DNA from: an uncultured Oscillospiraceae bacterium
Lineage (GTDB): Bacteria > Bacillota > Clostridia > Oscillospirales > Acutalibacteraceae
Assembly: GCA_958448165.1 (NCBI GenBank)
Contig: CAUDCW010000002.1
Coordinates: 1-64,000 of the forward strand
Direction of reading: 5' to 3'
Length of the DNA stretch: 64,000 nucleotides
Shown here: piece by piece, positions 1-8,316 of the stretch
Numbering within the stretch: position 1 is the first letter of the stretch
Layout: the number at the start of each line of letters is the position of its first letter
Translations under genes and position numbers: made by a program
The notes under the pieces: generated by a model
Databases searched by the model: none
What the model saw: the letters and a program-made list of their open reading frames with translations, nothing else
What the model was told of the DNA's origin: nothing

Positions 1-1
1 C

Positions 2-124
2 GATTTACAGGAGAAGTTTGTAATGATTGCTCATCAGAGCGATAAATCAAAATTTGAACTGAAACAAGCTATCGAAGGCGTGGACATTCTCATCAAGTCC
101 ATGCTTCAGCAGGAACTTAATTAA
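2..124 (+). CDS. hsdS: Type I restriction specificity subunit HsdS, C-terminal end (partial)
   Basis: The open frame that enters from the left edge ends in a helical tail (conserved DKSKFELKQA, then GVDILIKSMLQQ and the stop), typical of the distal conserved region of HsdS, which packs against HsdM. Only about 40 residues are present, so the target-recognition domains lie outside the window. hsdR follows after 17 bases with a good ribosome-binding site, as expected in an hsdM-hsdS-hsdR operon. The 14 bases at 41-54 recur at 4618 and 5203 inside the downstream hsdS cassette, which suggests that this is the expressed copy of a recombining set. Identification rests on the short tail plus context. 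Confidence 0.75.
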   Translation, partial: DLQEKFVMIAHQSDKSKFELKQAIEGVDILIKSMLQQELN

Positions 125-141
125 CGGAAAGGAGTAAACAT

Positions 142-3063
142 ATGTCACAGTTTAATGAAGATAATACAGTTGAACAGTTATTTATTGATTCACTGAAAAA
201 GAACGGCTGGAAGTACATTCCGGCGGACAAACTGCCACGTGATTTGTCAGACGTCATTGTAGAACCAATGGTAAAGGATGCTTTGATTAGATTAAATCCT
301 GAAATCGCCGATGACCCTTCCAGAGCAGACGAAGTGATTTATAAGCTTCGTGCTATGCTGCAACCATTCCCAAACGATAACCTTGTCGCACAGAATGAGG
401 CATTTAAGAAGAAGTTGTTTGAAGAAAACTCATATCCTTTTGGCGAGGACGGAAGATCCACATCTATCAATTTCTTTGGTACGATGACAAAGGAAGAGAT
501 TGCAAAAAACGAGTATGTTGTTACTAATCAGTGGGAATATCCAAGAGAAAGTGTTAAAGGTGGAAAAAGACTTGATATAGTTCTTTTAATAAACGGTTTT
601 CCTGTAGCAATTGGTGAACTTAAGACACCGGTTCGTAACGCTATTACATGGCTTGATGGAGCACAGGATATTTCTGATTATGAGAAATCCATACCGGAAA
701 TGTTTGTACCTAACGTATTTAATTTTGCTTCAGAAGGTAAATGCTACAGATACGGTTCTGTAAATATGCCTCTTACAAAATGGGGTCCTTGGCATACTCC
801 TGACCATAAGTCAGAAGGAAGTCTCGCTGACGTTCGTATCAGTATCGGAGATATGCTTACACCGGAAAAAGTAATGGACATTATGCAGTTCTTTACCCTG
901 TTCTCTACTGATAAGAAGCACAGAAAGATTAAAATCATCTGTAGATACCAGCAGTATGAAGCAGCAAACCTTATTGTAGAACGTGTAAAGGAAAACAAGA
1001 TTAAGCAAGGTCTTATCTGGCATTTTCAGGGCTCTGGCAAGTCATTATTGATGGTATTTGCAGCGCAGAAACTTCGTATGATTCCGGAACTTCAGAATCC
1101 GACAGTTGTAATTGTCGATGACCGTATTGACCTTGAAACACAGATTACCGGTGACTTCAATGCTGCCGATATTCCAAACCTGCAGTCCCTTGGAACCAAA
1201 GAAGAACTTATGAACTTCTTTGAACAGGATATGCGTAAGATTGCGATTACTACTATCTTTAGATTTGGTGATGTTGAAAAAGCGCTGAATATGCGTGATA
1301 ACATCATCCTTATGGTTGACGAAGCTCACCGTACACAGGAAGGTGACCTGGGTGAAAAGATGAGACTTGCATTGCCTAATGCATTCTTCTTCGGTCTTAC
1401 GGGTACACCAATCAATAGACTTGATAAGAATACTTTTAAAACCTTTGGTGCTATCGAGGATAAGAGTGGATACATGAGTAAATATTCCTTCTCTGACTCC
1501 ATCAGAGACAAGGCTACACTTCCTCTTAACTTTGAACCGGTGCCTATCGACCTTCATGTTGATAAGGATGCTTTGAACAAGGAATTTGATGAACTGGCAG
1601 AAGGCCTTTCCGATGAAGATAAGGGTGAGCTTTCTAAGAATGTTACAATGAAAGCCATTATGTATGACCGCAAGCGTATCAGAAAAGTTTGTGAGCATAT
1701 CGTGAATCACTACAAGACAAAGATTGAGCCTAATGGTTACAAAGCTCAGATTGTTGTATACGACCGCGAATGCTGCTTGATGTACAAAGAAGAGTTAGAC
1801 AAGCTCTTACCGGAAGAAGCATCAACAATCGTTATGCATACGAATAATGATAAGGAAGATCGTTATAAGAAGTATCGCCGTAATAGAGACCAGGAATCTA
1901 AGGTTCTTGACCAGTTCAGAGATAAGGATCACCCGCTTAAATTCGTTATCGTTACAGCAAAATTGCTTACCGGTTTCGATGCACCTATTCTTCAGGTTAT
2001 GTATCTTGATAAGCCTATGAAGGACCACAACCTGCTTCAGGCAATCTGTCGTGTTAACCGTACATATGATGAAGGCAAGACAAACGGTCTTATCGTAGAC
2101 TACATCGGTATTTTCGATAACGTTGCAAAGGCTCTGAATTTTGATGAAGCCGGAATGAAGAAGGTTATCACAAATATCGAAGAGGTTAAAAAGCAGGCAC
2201 CTGCTCTTATGCGTAAGTGCTTGAGTTACTTTATGGGTGTAGACCGAACTGTTGAAGGCTGGGAAGGATTACTGGCAGCGCAGGAATGTTTACCTAACAA
2301 CAAAGCTAAGGATGAGTTTGCAGCAGATTATCGTGTGCTGAATCGCGCATGGAACGCTCTGTCTCCGGATCCATTCTTGGAACCGTTCAAGTACGACTAT
2401 GTATGGCTTAGTAAGGTATATGAATCTGTAAAACCTACAGATAACAGAGGCGCATTAGTATGGGCAGCACTTGGTGCTAAAACACTGGACCTTGTTCATC
2501 AGCACATTGAAGTTGGTGAAGTCCACGATGACGTAGATATCCTTACTCTTGACGCGGCTCTGATTGATGAGTTCATTCAGAAGCAGAAGGATATTAAGAA
2601 AACTACTATGAAGGTCGAAATTGACCTGGTTGCTAAAATCCAGAAACACAGTAAAGATCCTAAGTTCAAAAAACTTGGTGAAAAACTGGAAGAACTTCGT
2701 GACCGTCATGAACAGGGCTTAATCACAAGTATTGAATTTCTGAAACTTCTGTTAGAACTTGCTAAGGAAGCTGCAAGAGCTGAAATGGAAGTTGTACCAG
2801 AAGAGGAAATCGATAGAGGTAAAGCAGCATTGACAGAGCTCTTCAATGGACTTCGTAACGATAAGACACCTGTTATCGTAGAAAGAATTGTAAACGACAT
2901 CGATGACATTGTTAAAATCGTGCGTTTCGATGGATGGCAGAAAACTACTACAGGTAAAAACGAGGTTAAGAAGGCGCTTCGTAGCGTTGTATGGATTAAG
3001 TACAAAATCAAAGATAAAGAGGTCTTTGACAAAGCCTACAGCTATATCGAAGCATACTATTAA
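142..3063 (+). CDS. hsdR: Type I restriction enzyme R subunit HsdR
   Basis: This is the ATP-dependent translocase and nuclease subunit of a type I restriction complex; it cuts unmodified DNA at a distance from the site chosen by HsdS. The 973-aa length fits. The N-terminal PD-(D/E)XK nuclease is visible as D145 and the E159-L-K161 pair. The SF2 helicase has a Walker A GSGKS ending near K300-S301, a DEAH box at residues 393-396, an LTGTP-type motif shortly after, and late helicase motifs (LLTGFDAP, then QAICRVNR). The C-terminal third is helical and charged, as in subunits that bind HsdM. The ATG lies 9 bases after GGAAAGGAG. It appears intact and is followed by a recombinase rather than by hsdM. 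Confidence 0.95.
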   Translation: MSQFNEDNTVEQLFIDSLKKNGWKYIPADKLPRDLSDVIVEPMVKDALIRLNPEIADDPSRADEVIYKLRAMLQPFPNDNLVAQNEAFKKKLFEENSYPFGEDGRSTSINFFGTMTKEEIAKNEYVVTNQWEYPRESVKGGKRLDIVLLINGFPVAIGELKTPVRNAITWLDGAQDISDYEKSIPEMFVPNVFNFASEGKCYRYGSVNMPLTKWGPWHTPDHKSEGSLADVRISIGDMLTPEKVMDIMQFFTLFSTDKKHRKIKIICRYQQYEAANLIVERVKENKIKQGLIWHFQGSGKSLLMVFAAQKLRMIPELQNPTVVIVDDRIDLETQITGDFNAADIPNLQSLGTKEELMNFFEQDMRKIAITTIFRFGDVEKALNMRDNIILMVDEAHRTQEGDLGEKMRLALPNAFFFGLTGTPINRLDKNTFKTFGAIEDKSGYMSKYSFSDSIRDKATLPLNFEPVPIDLHVDKDALNKEFDELAEGLSDEDKGELSKNVTMKAIMYDRKRIRKVCEHIVNHYKTKIEPNGYKAQIVVYDRECCLMYKEELDKLLPEEASTIVMHTNNDKEDRYKKYRRNRDQESKVLDQFRDKDHPLKFVIVTAKLLTGFDAPILQVMYLDKPMKDHNLLQAICRVNRTYDEGKTNGLIVDYIGIFDNVAKALNFDEAGMKKVITNIEEVKKQAPALMRKCLSYFMGVDRTVEGWEGLLAAQECLPNNKAKDEFAADYRVLNRAWNALSPDPFLEPFKYDYVWLSKVYESVKPTDNRGALVWAALGAKTLDLVHQHIEVGEVHDDVDILTLDAALIDEFIQKQKDIKKTTMKVEIDLVAKIQKHSKDPKFKKLGEKLEELRDRHEQGLITSIEFLKLLLELAKEAARAEMEVVPEEEIDRGKAALTELFNGLRNDKTPVIVERIVNDIDDIVKIVRFDGWQKTTTGKNEVKKALRSVVWIKYKIKDKEVFDKAYSYIEAYY

Positions 3064-3124
3064 TACCGATGAGCAGACAATTTATTTAAGTGGTGCAGGA
3101 TGTTGGTAAGAAAGGAAAACCAAT

Positions 3125-4096
3125 ATGAAAGCACAAATTATAGAACAGATTGAAAAAGTTATGCAGTTGCATCTGTCAGATGCGCAGATGCAACTGCTTC
3201 ATAAAACGTTGAATGCAATCATCCCTAATGCGGAGGAAACTTCAACAGAAGAAAGACAGCCAGACTATGTTCAAATATTTCTGGCTGCTAAGCGTGTCGA
3301 GGGATGTTCAGATAAAACGATTCGTTACTATGAGTCTACAATTCGCAACGTAATTGCTGCGATAAATAAATCGCCGGAACGAGCGACTACGGATGATATT
3401 CGCTTGTACCTAGACGATTATCAGCAGAAAAGTGGGGCCAGTAAGGTTACTATTGATAATATCCGCAGAATTTTATCCAGCTTCTTTGCCTGGTTAGAAG
3501 ATGAGGACTATATCGTAAAAAGCCCGGTACGCAGGATCCACAAAGTAAAAACCTGCAAGACCGTAAAAGAAACATATTCTGATGAGGCACTTGAAATCAT
3601 GAGGGATAGTGCTGAATGTGTTAGAGACCTTGCGATTATTGATATGCTGGCGTCTACCGGAATGCGTGTCGGTGAGCTGGTGAAATTGAATAAGACGGAT
3701 ATCGATTTTCAGAATCGCGAGTGTGTAGTTCTCGGTAAAGGAAATAAGCAGCGCAAGGTGTATTTTGATGCACGCACTAAGATACATTTGAAAAAGTATC
3801 TGGACTCAAGGTGCGATGATAATGATGCACTATTTGTTTCTCTTCAAAAACCTTATAATAGATTACAAATAAGCGGTGTTGAAATCAGGCTGCGTGAGCT
3901 TGGCAGGAAACTAAACTTAAACAAAGTGCATCCACATAAGTTCAGAAGGACGCTGGCGACAATGGCCATTGATAAAGGTATGCCAATAGAACAAGTGCAG
4001 CAGCTTTTGGGTCATCAAAGTGTGGACACCACACTGCAGTATGCGATGGTTAATCAGAATAATGTAAAGGCTTCGCATAAGAAGTATATTGGGTAA
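3125..4096 (+). CDS. Tyrosine recombinase (XerC/D-like) of the type I RM locus
   Basis: Site-specific tyrosine recombinase of 323 aa with an N-terminal SAM-like core-binding domain (about residues 45-135) and a complete C-terminal catalytic domain. The expected residues are R181 (TGMRVGEL), K205 (GKGNKQRK), H271-x-x-R274 (HPHKFRRT), H297 (LLGHQS) and nucleophile Y306. Recombinases placed like this between type I RM genes commonly switch hsdS target-recognition domains; that function is inferred from position. The stop codon lies 5 bases before a 23-bp repeat (4102-4124) that occurs again inside the following hsdS cassette. It looks intact and could also be a relic of an integrated element. 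Confidence 0.9.
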   Translation: MKAQIIEQIEKVMQLHLSDAQMQLLHKTLNAIIPNAEETSTEERQPDYVQIFLAAKRVEGCSDKTIRYYESTIRNVIAAINKSPERATTDDIRLYLDDYQQKSGASKVTIDNIRRILSSFFAWLEDEDYIVKSPVRRIHKVKTCKTVKETYSDEALEIMRDSAECVRDLAIIDMLASTGMRVGELVKLNKTDIDFQNRECVVLGKGNKQRKVYFDARTKIHLKKYLDSRCDDNDALFVSLQKPYNRLQISGVEIRLRELGRKLNLNKVHPHKFRRTLATMAIDKGMPIEQVQQLLGHQSVDTTLQYAMVNQNNVKASHKKYIG

Positions 4097-4101
4097 ACCA
4101 G

Positions 4102-4124
4102 TCGCAATTTATCGAGATGTTTGG
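4102..4124 (+). repeat. 23-bp direct repeat, copy 1 (hsdS conserved block)
   Basis: The 23 bases from TCGCAATTT to ATGTTTGG are identical to 4645-4667. They encode the SQFIEMFG block and flank the first target-recognition domain of the cassette, so recombination between the copies would remove or exchange that domain. Confidence 0.85.
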
Positions 4125-5217
4125 GGATCAGAGTCATCCTAAATATGAAGTGAGTACAATATTAGCCGAGTGCGTACTAAAAAGCGGCACTACATTCCCC
4201 CAAGAAGCTGAGCAAGAATCGGGCGAAGTACTCTACATTAAGGTTTCTGATATGAATTTACCAGGGAATGAAGTATATATACGAAATAGCACCAAGTTTG
4301 TATCGGTTCAAACAGCAGGCAAAACGATTATTCCAGCTGGAGCGGTGATTTTTCCAAAGAGAGGCGCTGCAATTGGAACGAATAAAAAACGCATTATAAC
4401 TGAAGATACCTGTGTCGATTTGAACACCATGGCTGTTATTCCTGGCAAGCGCATAATGACGCAATATTTATACGGATTTTTCAATGGGCTCGATTTGATG
4501 AGTTTTGCAGATGGATCCACAATTCCGCAATTAAACAATCGACAGGTGGGCCCTATCGAGATAATTGTGCCACCATTGCCCCTTCAAGAGCAATTTTCGA
4601 TCATTTTCAAACGCAGCGATAAATCAAAATTTATTGGTTTCAAATCGCAATTTATCGAGATGTTTGGTGATCCGTATACTAATCCAAAAAACTGGCAAGA
4701 AGGCACTTTGCAGGATGTTATGATTGGTAAGGCATCAAATGGTTTCTTTGCAAAGCCAGCGGACTATTCTGATGATGGTAATGCCGGAATTGTATGTGTG
4801 GGTGATGTAGTAAATCGAAAGTATTCTAATATTGAGAATTTACGCAGAGCAAATGCTGATAAGAAACAGTTTGAAAAATACAAGGTTCAGTACGGAGATA
4901 TGTTGTTTTGCAGGTCTTCTCTTGTGAAAGAAGGAATTGCAAAGGCATCGATTATTCCAAAAGAATGCAGTGAAGACATACTTTTTGAATGTCATGTTAT
5001 TAGAATTGCGTTGGATAAAACAAAGGTAATTCCGGAATATATGCAAGCCTTTTCTACAACTGATTACTTTAGAGGTCAGATGATGGATAAATCGAAAACA
5101 GCCACAATGACAACTATTGGCCAGAAAGATGTGGTTTCAGGTAAGATTTTTATTCCATCAATGAAATTACAAGAAGAGTTTGTAAAATTTGCAGAACAGA
5201 CCGATAAATCAAAATAA
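4117..5217 (+). CDS. hsdS: Silent or alternative HsdS specificity cassette (no proper start)
   Basis: The product has two target-recognition domains: about residues 5-160, ending in PLPLQEQF-type sequence, and residues 190-355, ending LQEEFVKFAEQ. They are separated by the conserved linker that starts SDKSKF and continues SQFIEMFGD. The same SQFIEMFGD segment opens the frame at 4102, directly after the recombinase stop, so the ATG at 4117 is an internal Met of the conserved block and no ribosome-binding site precedes it. The conserved tail is cut to TDKSK and a stop. This is what a storage cassette for domain shuffling looks like, rather than a free-standing gene. It is in the same orientation as hsdS at 1-124, so simple inversion with that copy is not possible. 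Confidence 0.8.
   Translation: MFGDQSHPKYEVSTILAECVLKSGTTFPQEAEQESGEVLYIKVSDMNLPGNEVYIRNSTKFVSVQTAGKTIIPAGAVIFPKRGAAIGTNKKRIITEDTCVDLNTMAVIPGKRIMTQYLYGFFNGLDLMSFADGSTIPQLNNRQVGPIEIIVPPLPLQEQFSIIFKRSDKSKFIGFKSQFIEMFGDPYTNPKNWQEGTLQDVMIGKASNGFFAKPADYSDDGNAGIVCVGDVVNRKYSNIENLRRANADKKQFEKYKVQYGDMLFCRSSLVKEGIAKASIIPKECSEDILFECHVIRIALDKTKVIPEYMQAFSTTDYFRGQMMDKSKTATMTTIGQKDVVSGKIFIPSMKLQEEFVKFAEQTDKSK
4645..4667 (+). repeat. 23-bp direct repeat, copy 2 (hsdS conserved block)
   Basis: Second copy of the repeat at 4102-4124, in the same orientation. It lies 27 bases after another shared block (GATAAATCAAAAT at 4618), which itself recurs at 41 and 5203. Together the blocks give each recognition domain a common left and right border. 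Confidence 0.85.
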
Positions 5218-5236
5218 ATTAAGGAGGAGGATTGCC

Positions 5237-7180
5237 TTGGCATATACAGATTTCAAAAGTTACATACAGGACAAATACGAACGTTGCTTAACCACCTATA
5301 TAGAGGAGTTCGTTAATTTAAAACACGATGGCATCGGATTTCATTCGTACAACGTGCTATCTGTATGTGACCAAAAGGTGGAAAACGTAAAAGTAAAGTA
5401 TATGGTTTGCCATGATGATTTGGGGCCTATGATAAGAATGGACATTCATTGTGAAGCAGACCTTGTAACAATGAGCCTTGGTACAAATAAAACAGTGGCA
5501 GACCGCAAAACAAAATGGTTTACTGTTTATGCAAACGCTATTCTGGCAAATGGTCTTAAGGATTTTTGCGTTACAGACGTGGAGGAATATAATCCAAATA
5601 CATTTGAAAAACCAGGTGCTTTGGATGAATATTTGGTGCCATATATTTATTCCGATCAGTTAGAAGACGAAGCGGAAGATTTCTATGAATTTTATTGTTC
5701 TGGTCCTGTTATTTTTGATGCATGGGTACTGCCTGTAGGACAAATTCTCGGAGAAATGGGAGTTGAGTACTACGAGGCGCCACTTCCTAAAAATGTATTT
5801 GGCAGAATGTATTTTAATCCTTCCTTCGAGGATGTATATGAGTATGATTCTTATATGGTGCAGCGTTTGAAAGAAAAAAAAGAAAGACATCTCGTCAATA
5901 AGGAAATAAAGGCTGGAACCATGCTTGTTAACAGTGATGCATATTTCATGGGAGATGTTGGAAGTACACTTAATACAATCGCTCATGAGATTATCCATTG
6001 GGAGAAGCATCAGAAGTTTTTCGAGATTTTATCTTTGTTGAATGAAGATGAAACAAATTTGTCTTGCGCGGTCGATCCTGAGATGTCACCAGAACATCTC
6101 GAAGGTGTTCAGAAAGCAATCTGGTGGGCAGAGTGGCAGGCCAATGCTCTAGCGCCTAGAATATTAATGCCAAGAACTGTGTTTTTAGGTCTGTTTCAAC
6201 AGATTTATGACGAACAGCGGAATTGTCCATATATGTTTCTTGGAGATGTGATGGAACGTACTCTTGAAAAGCTGGGTAAATGCTTTGGTGTTTCTAAGTA
6301 TGCAGCTAAAACTCGTGCTATTCAGCTGGGAATCGATACAGCAGAAGGTGCGTATGTATTTGTAGATGGTAAATATTATCATCCATTAGGATTTCCTCTC
6401 GGCACATTAGAAAAGAATCAGACATTTATTGTCGATGAAAAGTCGGCACAGGCAATTATTGCAACGGATGCCAATATGGGTAATCTCGTATCTTCTGGTG
6501 CTGTTGTTTATACCGGAAGTGTTTTCTGTATTAATGATCCAAAGTTCATCAAAGAATCGAAGGATTCTAAATATGGTGTTGAGCTTACACAATATGCGCT
6601 GAATCACGCGGATGAATGTTGTTTTATATTCGATAGATCTTATACAAGAAATGAAGAAACACGAGAAGCTGAAATTTATAGCATTTTTTATCTCTCTAAG
6701 GAAGTTGCAGCATCTTCTTATGTGGAAGCACATTATAATCCGAAAACGACGTATAACCAAAGCATGGAAGAATTAGCTGAAGAAATGAGACTCTTTCGTG
6801 AGGGATTGGCTAAACAACGCAAAGTAATGGGAGAACTTCCAGATGAATTTAGTGACACACTAAAATACCACATGACCAGAAAAGGCATATCTATCATTGC
6901 TTTGTCCAATCGTTCTGATTTGAGCGATACAACAATTAAAAAGTACAGAAATGGTGACGTATGCGATCCACCAATAGAAAATCTTATGGCAATTTTCATC
7001 GGTTTGAATCTTCCTGAGAAATATTGTTATGATTTACTGGATAAGGCAGGAAGAAAATTGAATGATTCGGATTTGCACAGTGTTTATAAATTTTTGATTC
7101 GTGAGCACTCTGGGGATAATATAGATTTGTGGAATAGAGTGTTGGAAGCAGCAGGTTTTGAAAAAATTCCAAAAAAATAA
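5237..7180 (+). CDS. ImmA/IrrE-family metallopeptidase with C-terminal HTH
   Basis: The likely start is TTG at 5237, six bases after AAGGAGGAGG; the frame is open upstream but lacks a better signal. The roughly 647-aa protein has an ImmA/IrrE-type zinc protease core: HEIIH at residues 250-254, with a downstream glutamate near 299 in WAEWQANALAPRILMP, matching the family's E-x-x-AN-x-(F/L)A-x-x-(L)LMP signature. The N-terminal 200 residues are not recognised. The C-terminus (about 550-610) resembles an XRE helix-turn-helix (TTIKKYRNGDVCDPPIENL). Known ImmA proteins cleave phage or ICE repressors. Here it is the last gene of the RM locus and is followed by a terminator. Substrate unknown. Confidence 0.8.
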   Translation: MAYTDFKSYIQDKYERCLTTYIEEFVNLKHDGIGFHSYNVLSVCDQKVENVKVKYMVCHDDLGPMIRMDIHCEADLVTMSLGTNKTVADRKTKWFTVYANAILANGLKDFCVTDVEEYNPNTFEKPGALDEYLVPYIYSDQLEDEAEDFYEFYCSGPVIFDAWVLPVGQILGEMGVEYYEAPLPKNVFGRMYFNPSFEDVYEYDSYMVQRLKEKKERHLVNKEIKAGTMLVNSDAYFMGDVGSTLNTIAHEIIHWEKHQKFFEILSLLNEDETNLSCAVDPEMSPEHLEGVQKAIWWAEWQANALAPRILMPRTVFLGLFQQIYDEQRNCPYMFLGDVMERTLEKLGKCFGVSKYAAKTRAIQLGIDTAEGAYVFVDGKYYHPLGFPLGTLEKNQTFIVDEKSAQAIIATDANMGNLVSSGAVVYTGSVFCINDPKFIKESKDSKYGVELTQYALNHADECCFIFDRSYTRNEETREAEIYSIFYLSKEVAASSYVEAHYNPKTTYNQSMEELAEEMRLFREGLAKQRKVMGELPDEFSDTLKYHMTRKGISIIALSNRSDLSDTTIKKYRNGDVCDPPIENLMAIFIGLNLPEKYCYDLLDKAGRKLNDSDLHSVYKFLIREHSGDNIDLWNRVLEAAGFEKIPKK

Positions 7181-7216
7181 AAAAGTCAGGGCAACCTTTG
7201 GTTCCCTAATATCGGG

Positions 7217-7255
7217 GCTTTATGTGATGTAAAAATCACATAAGGCTCTTTTTTT
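7217..7255 (+). terminator. Rho-independent terminator after the metallopeptidase gene
   Basis: A 12-bp stem (GCTTTATGTGAT at 7217 pairing with ATCACATAAGGC at 7235, one G-T pair) is followed by a run of T. It closes the restriction locus. Confidence 0.85.
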
Positions 7256-7346
7256 ATGCCTTTTTTCGGGGAACTTTGGGTTCCTCGGCAGGTTTGAAAA
7301 AATGCGCGATAATAAAGAAAACGATGAGAAAAGAAAGATTTTCACC

Positions 7347-7556
7347 GTTTAAGTCGAGTGGCGGACTTTAAACGCCTACTGCAGAGAATGGCCCTGCTGA
7401 TCACAGGGGTCCGAACATAAACTGCAGGACAAGTAAATAGTTGTCAGCTTATAGGACGTGCTGGCCACAAAAACGAGATGAAGGAATCATCCCGGTGGTC
7501 AGTTGCGCCCTTTTTAGGCTCTACCAGAGTGGTTCCTTCAGGACAACCTAAGGAGG
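7347..7556 (+). ncRNA. Structured leader RNA upstream of the sigma-like gene
   Basis: This 385-base gap holds several strong helices: GTTTAAGTC (7347) with GACTTTAAAC (7364); GGCCCTG (7390) with CAGGGGTCC (7403), enclosed by the CTGCAG pair 7379/7422; and GCTGGCCAC (7460) with GTGGTCAGT (7495). A further helix, GAAGGAATCA (7480) with TGGTTCCTTC (7530), competes with the last one or forms a pseudoknot. The TCCTT part of 7530-7539 can instead pair with AAGGA of the ribosome-binding site at 7550, so the fold could switch translation of the next gene. Structured RNA motifs near DUF2800/DUF2815-type phage genes have been reported, but I cannot match this one to a named family. Confidence 0.55.
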
Positions 7557-7565
7557 AAATCACAT

Positions 7566-8264
7566 ATGGTAGTAGACTACTCAAACAAGAAACCAATTAA
7601 CGATGTACCCGCAAAAGCTGATGAAGCATTGGTACCTATTCATGCAGAGGAAATTGCTTCAAATTACAGAAACGACCTGAAGGACGGTCTGCGCACGAGG
7701 GGAGATGGAATCAATCTCAACAACCTGGAAACATGGCATCTTGGCGGCAGAAAAATACTTGTTGGTTTTGTGGCTGTAAAGAAAGAGCAAGCAGAAACAG
7801 CTATTGCAAATTTCTGGAGTGAAGTAAATTCTTACATCGAATCCACTCGTAAAAAGAGATGTCTTATCCCGGATGTAAAAGGTGGATTTAAGCGCTGCCC
7901 ACGTGAGAAATCATGTGATCAGTGCAAGGAAGAAACTTTCACATCGTATGAATTATCTCTTGATGAATTTATGGATGGCGCTGAAGAAGATGGCAAAGGT
8001 AGCTGGGATCCTACAGGAGATTCCAACAGTGAAAGCTCAATGGAATCGAGCATAGCTTTACGTATCACGCTTGCAGAGCTGATTAATGATTTGAAAGCAC
8101 TCGATCCTACAATGGCAAAATGTATCACGTTGCTTTCTGAAGGATACGAGAAGAAAGAAGTCATTGAGTCACTCGACCTGAATGTAAAAAAAACACAAGC
8201 ATACTCTTTTGTCGAAAAGTGTCAGAAAAAGGCGAAAGAAATATACGATAAAAAATATCGCTAA
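7566..8264 (+). CDS. Phage-type sigma-factor-like protein
   Basis: A 232-aa protein with a C-terminal helix-turn-helix resembling sigma region 4 (about residues 155-225: ALDPTMAKCITLLSEGYEKKEVIESL). The middle has a cysteine cluster (CLIPD, CPREKSCDQC at about 99-121) and the centre is acidic. Similar proteins occur in the early regions of Clostridia prophages and integrative elements. The ATG is preceded by AAGGAGG, which the leader RNA can mask. It points away from the polymerase operon and has its own terminator. It may recognise the three promoter-like elements at 12979-13731 (inference). It could instead be a simple HTH regulator. Confidence 0.55.
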   Translation: MVVDYSNKKPINDVPAKADEALVPIHAEEIASNYRNDLKDGLRTRGDGINLNNLETWHLGGRKILVGFVAVKKEQAETAIANFWSEVNSYIESTRKKRCLIPDVKGGFKRCPREKSCDQCKEETFTSYELSLDEFMDGAEEDGKGSWDPTGDSNSESSMESSIALRITLAELINDLKALDPTMAKCITLLSEGYEKKEVIESLDLNVKKTQAYSFVEKCQKKAKEIYDKKYR

Positions 8265-8272
8265 GTAAAACG

Positions 8273-8316
8273 AACAGCAGCACCGGTCACATCAATGATC
8301 AGCGCTGCTGTTTTTT
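8273..8316. terminator. Terminator between convergent sigma-like and polymerase genes
   Basis: AACAGCAGC (8273) pairs with GCTGCTGTT (8304) followed by six T. It ends the sigma-like transcript, and the overlap with the polymerase stop suggests use from both sides. Confidence 0.75.

Noticed and set aside
1045..1710. 221-codon minus-strand frame within hsdR
   Set aside because: Shadow of the helicase domain of hsdR; no start signal and cysteine/phenylalanine-rich nonsense composition.
4117..5217. Independent functional hsdS gene
   Set aside because: No ribosome-binding site; the first Met lies inside the conserved SQFIEMFG block and the N-terminal region expected before the first recognition domain is absent.
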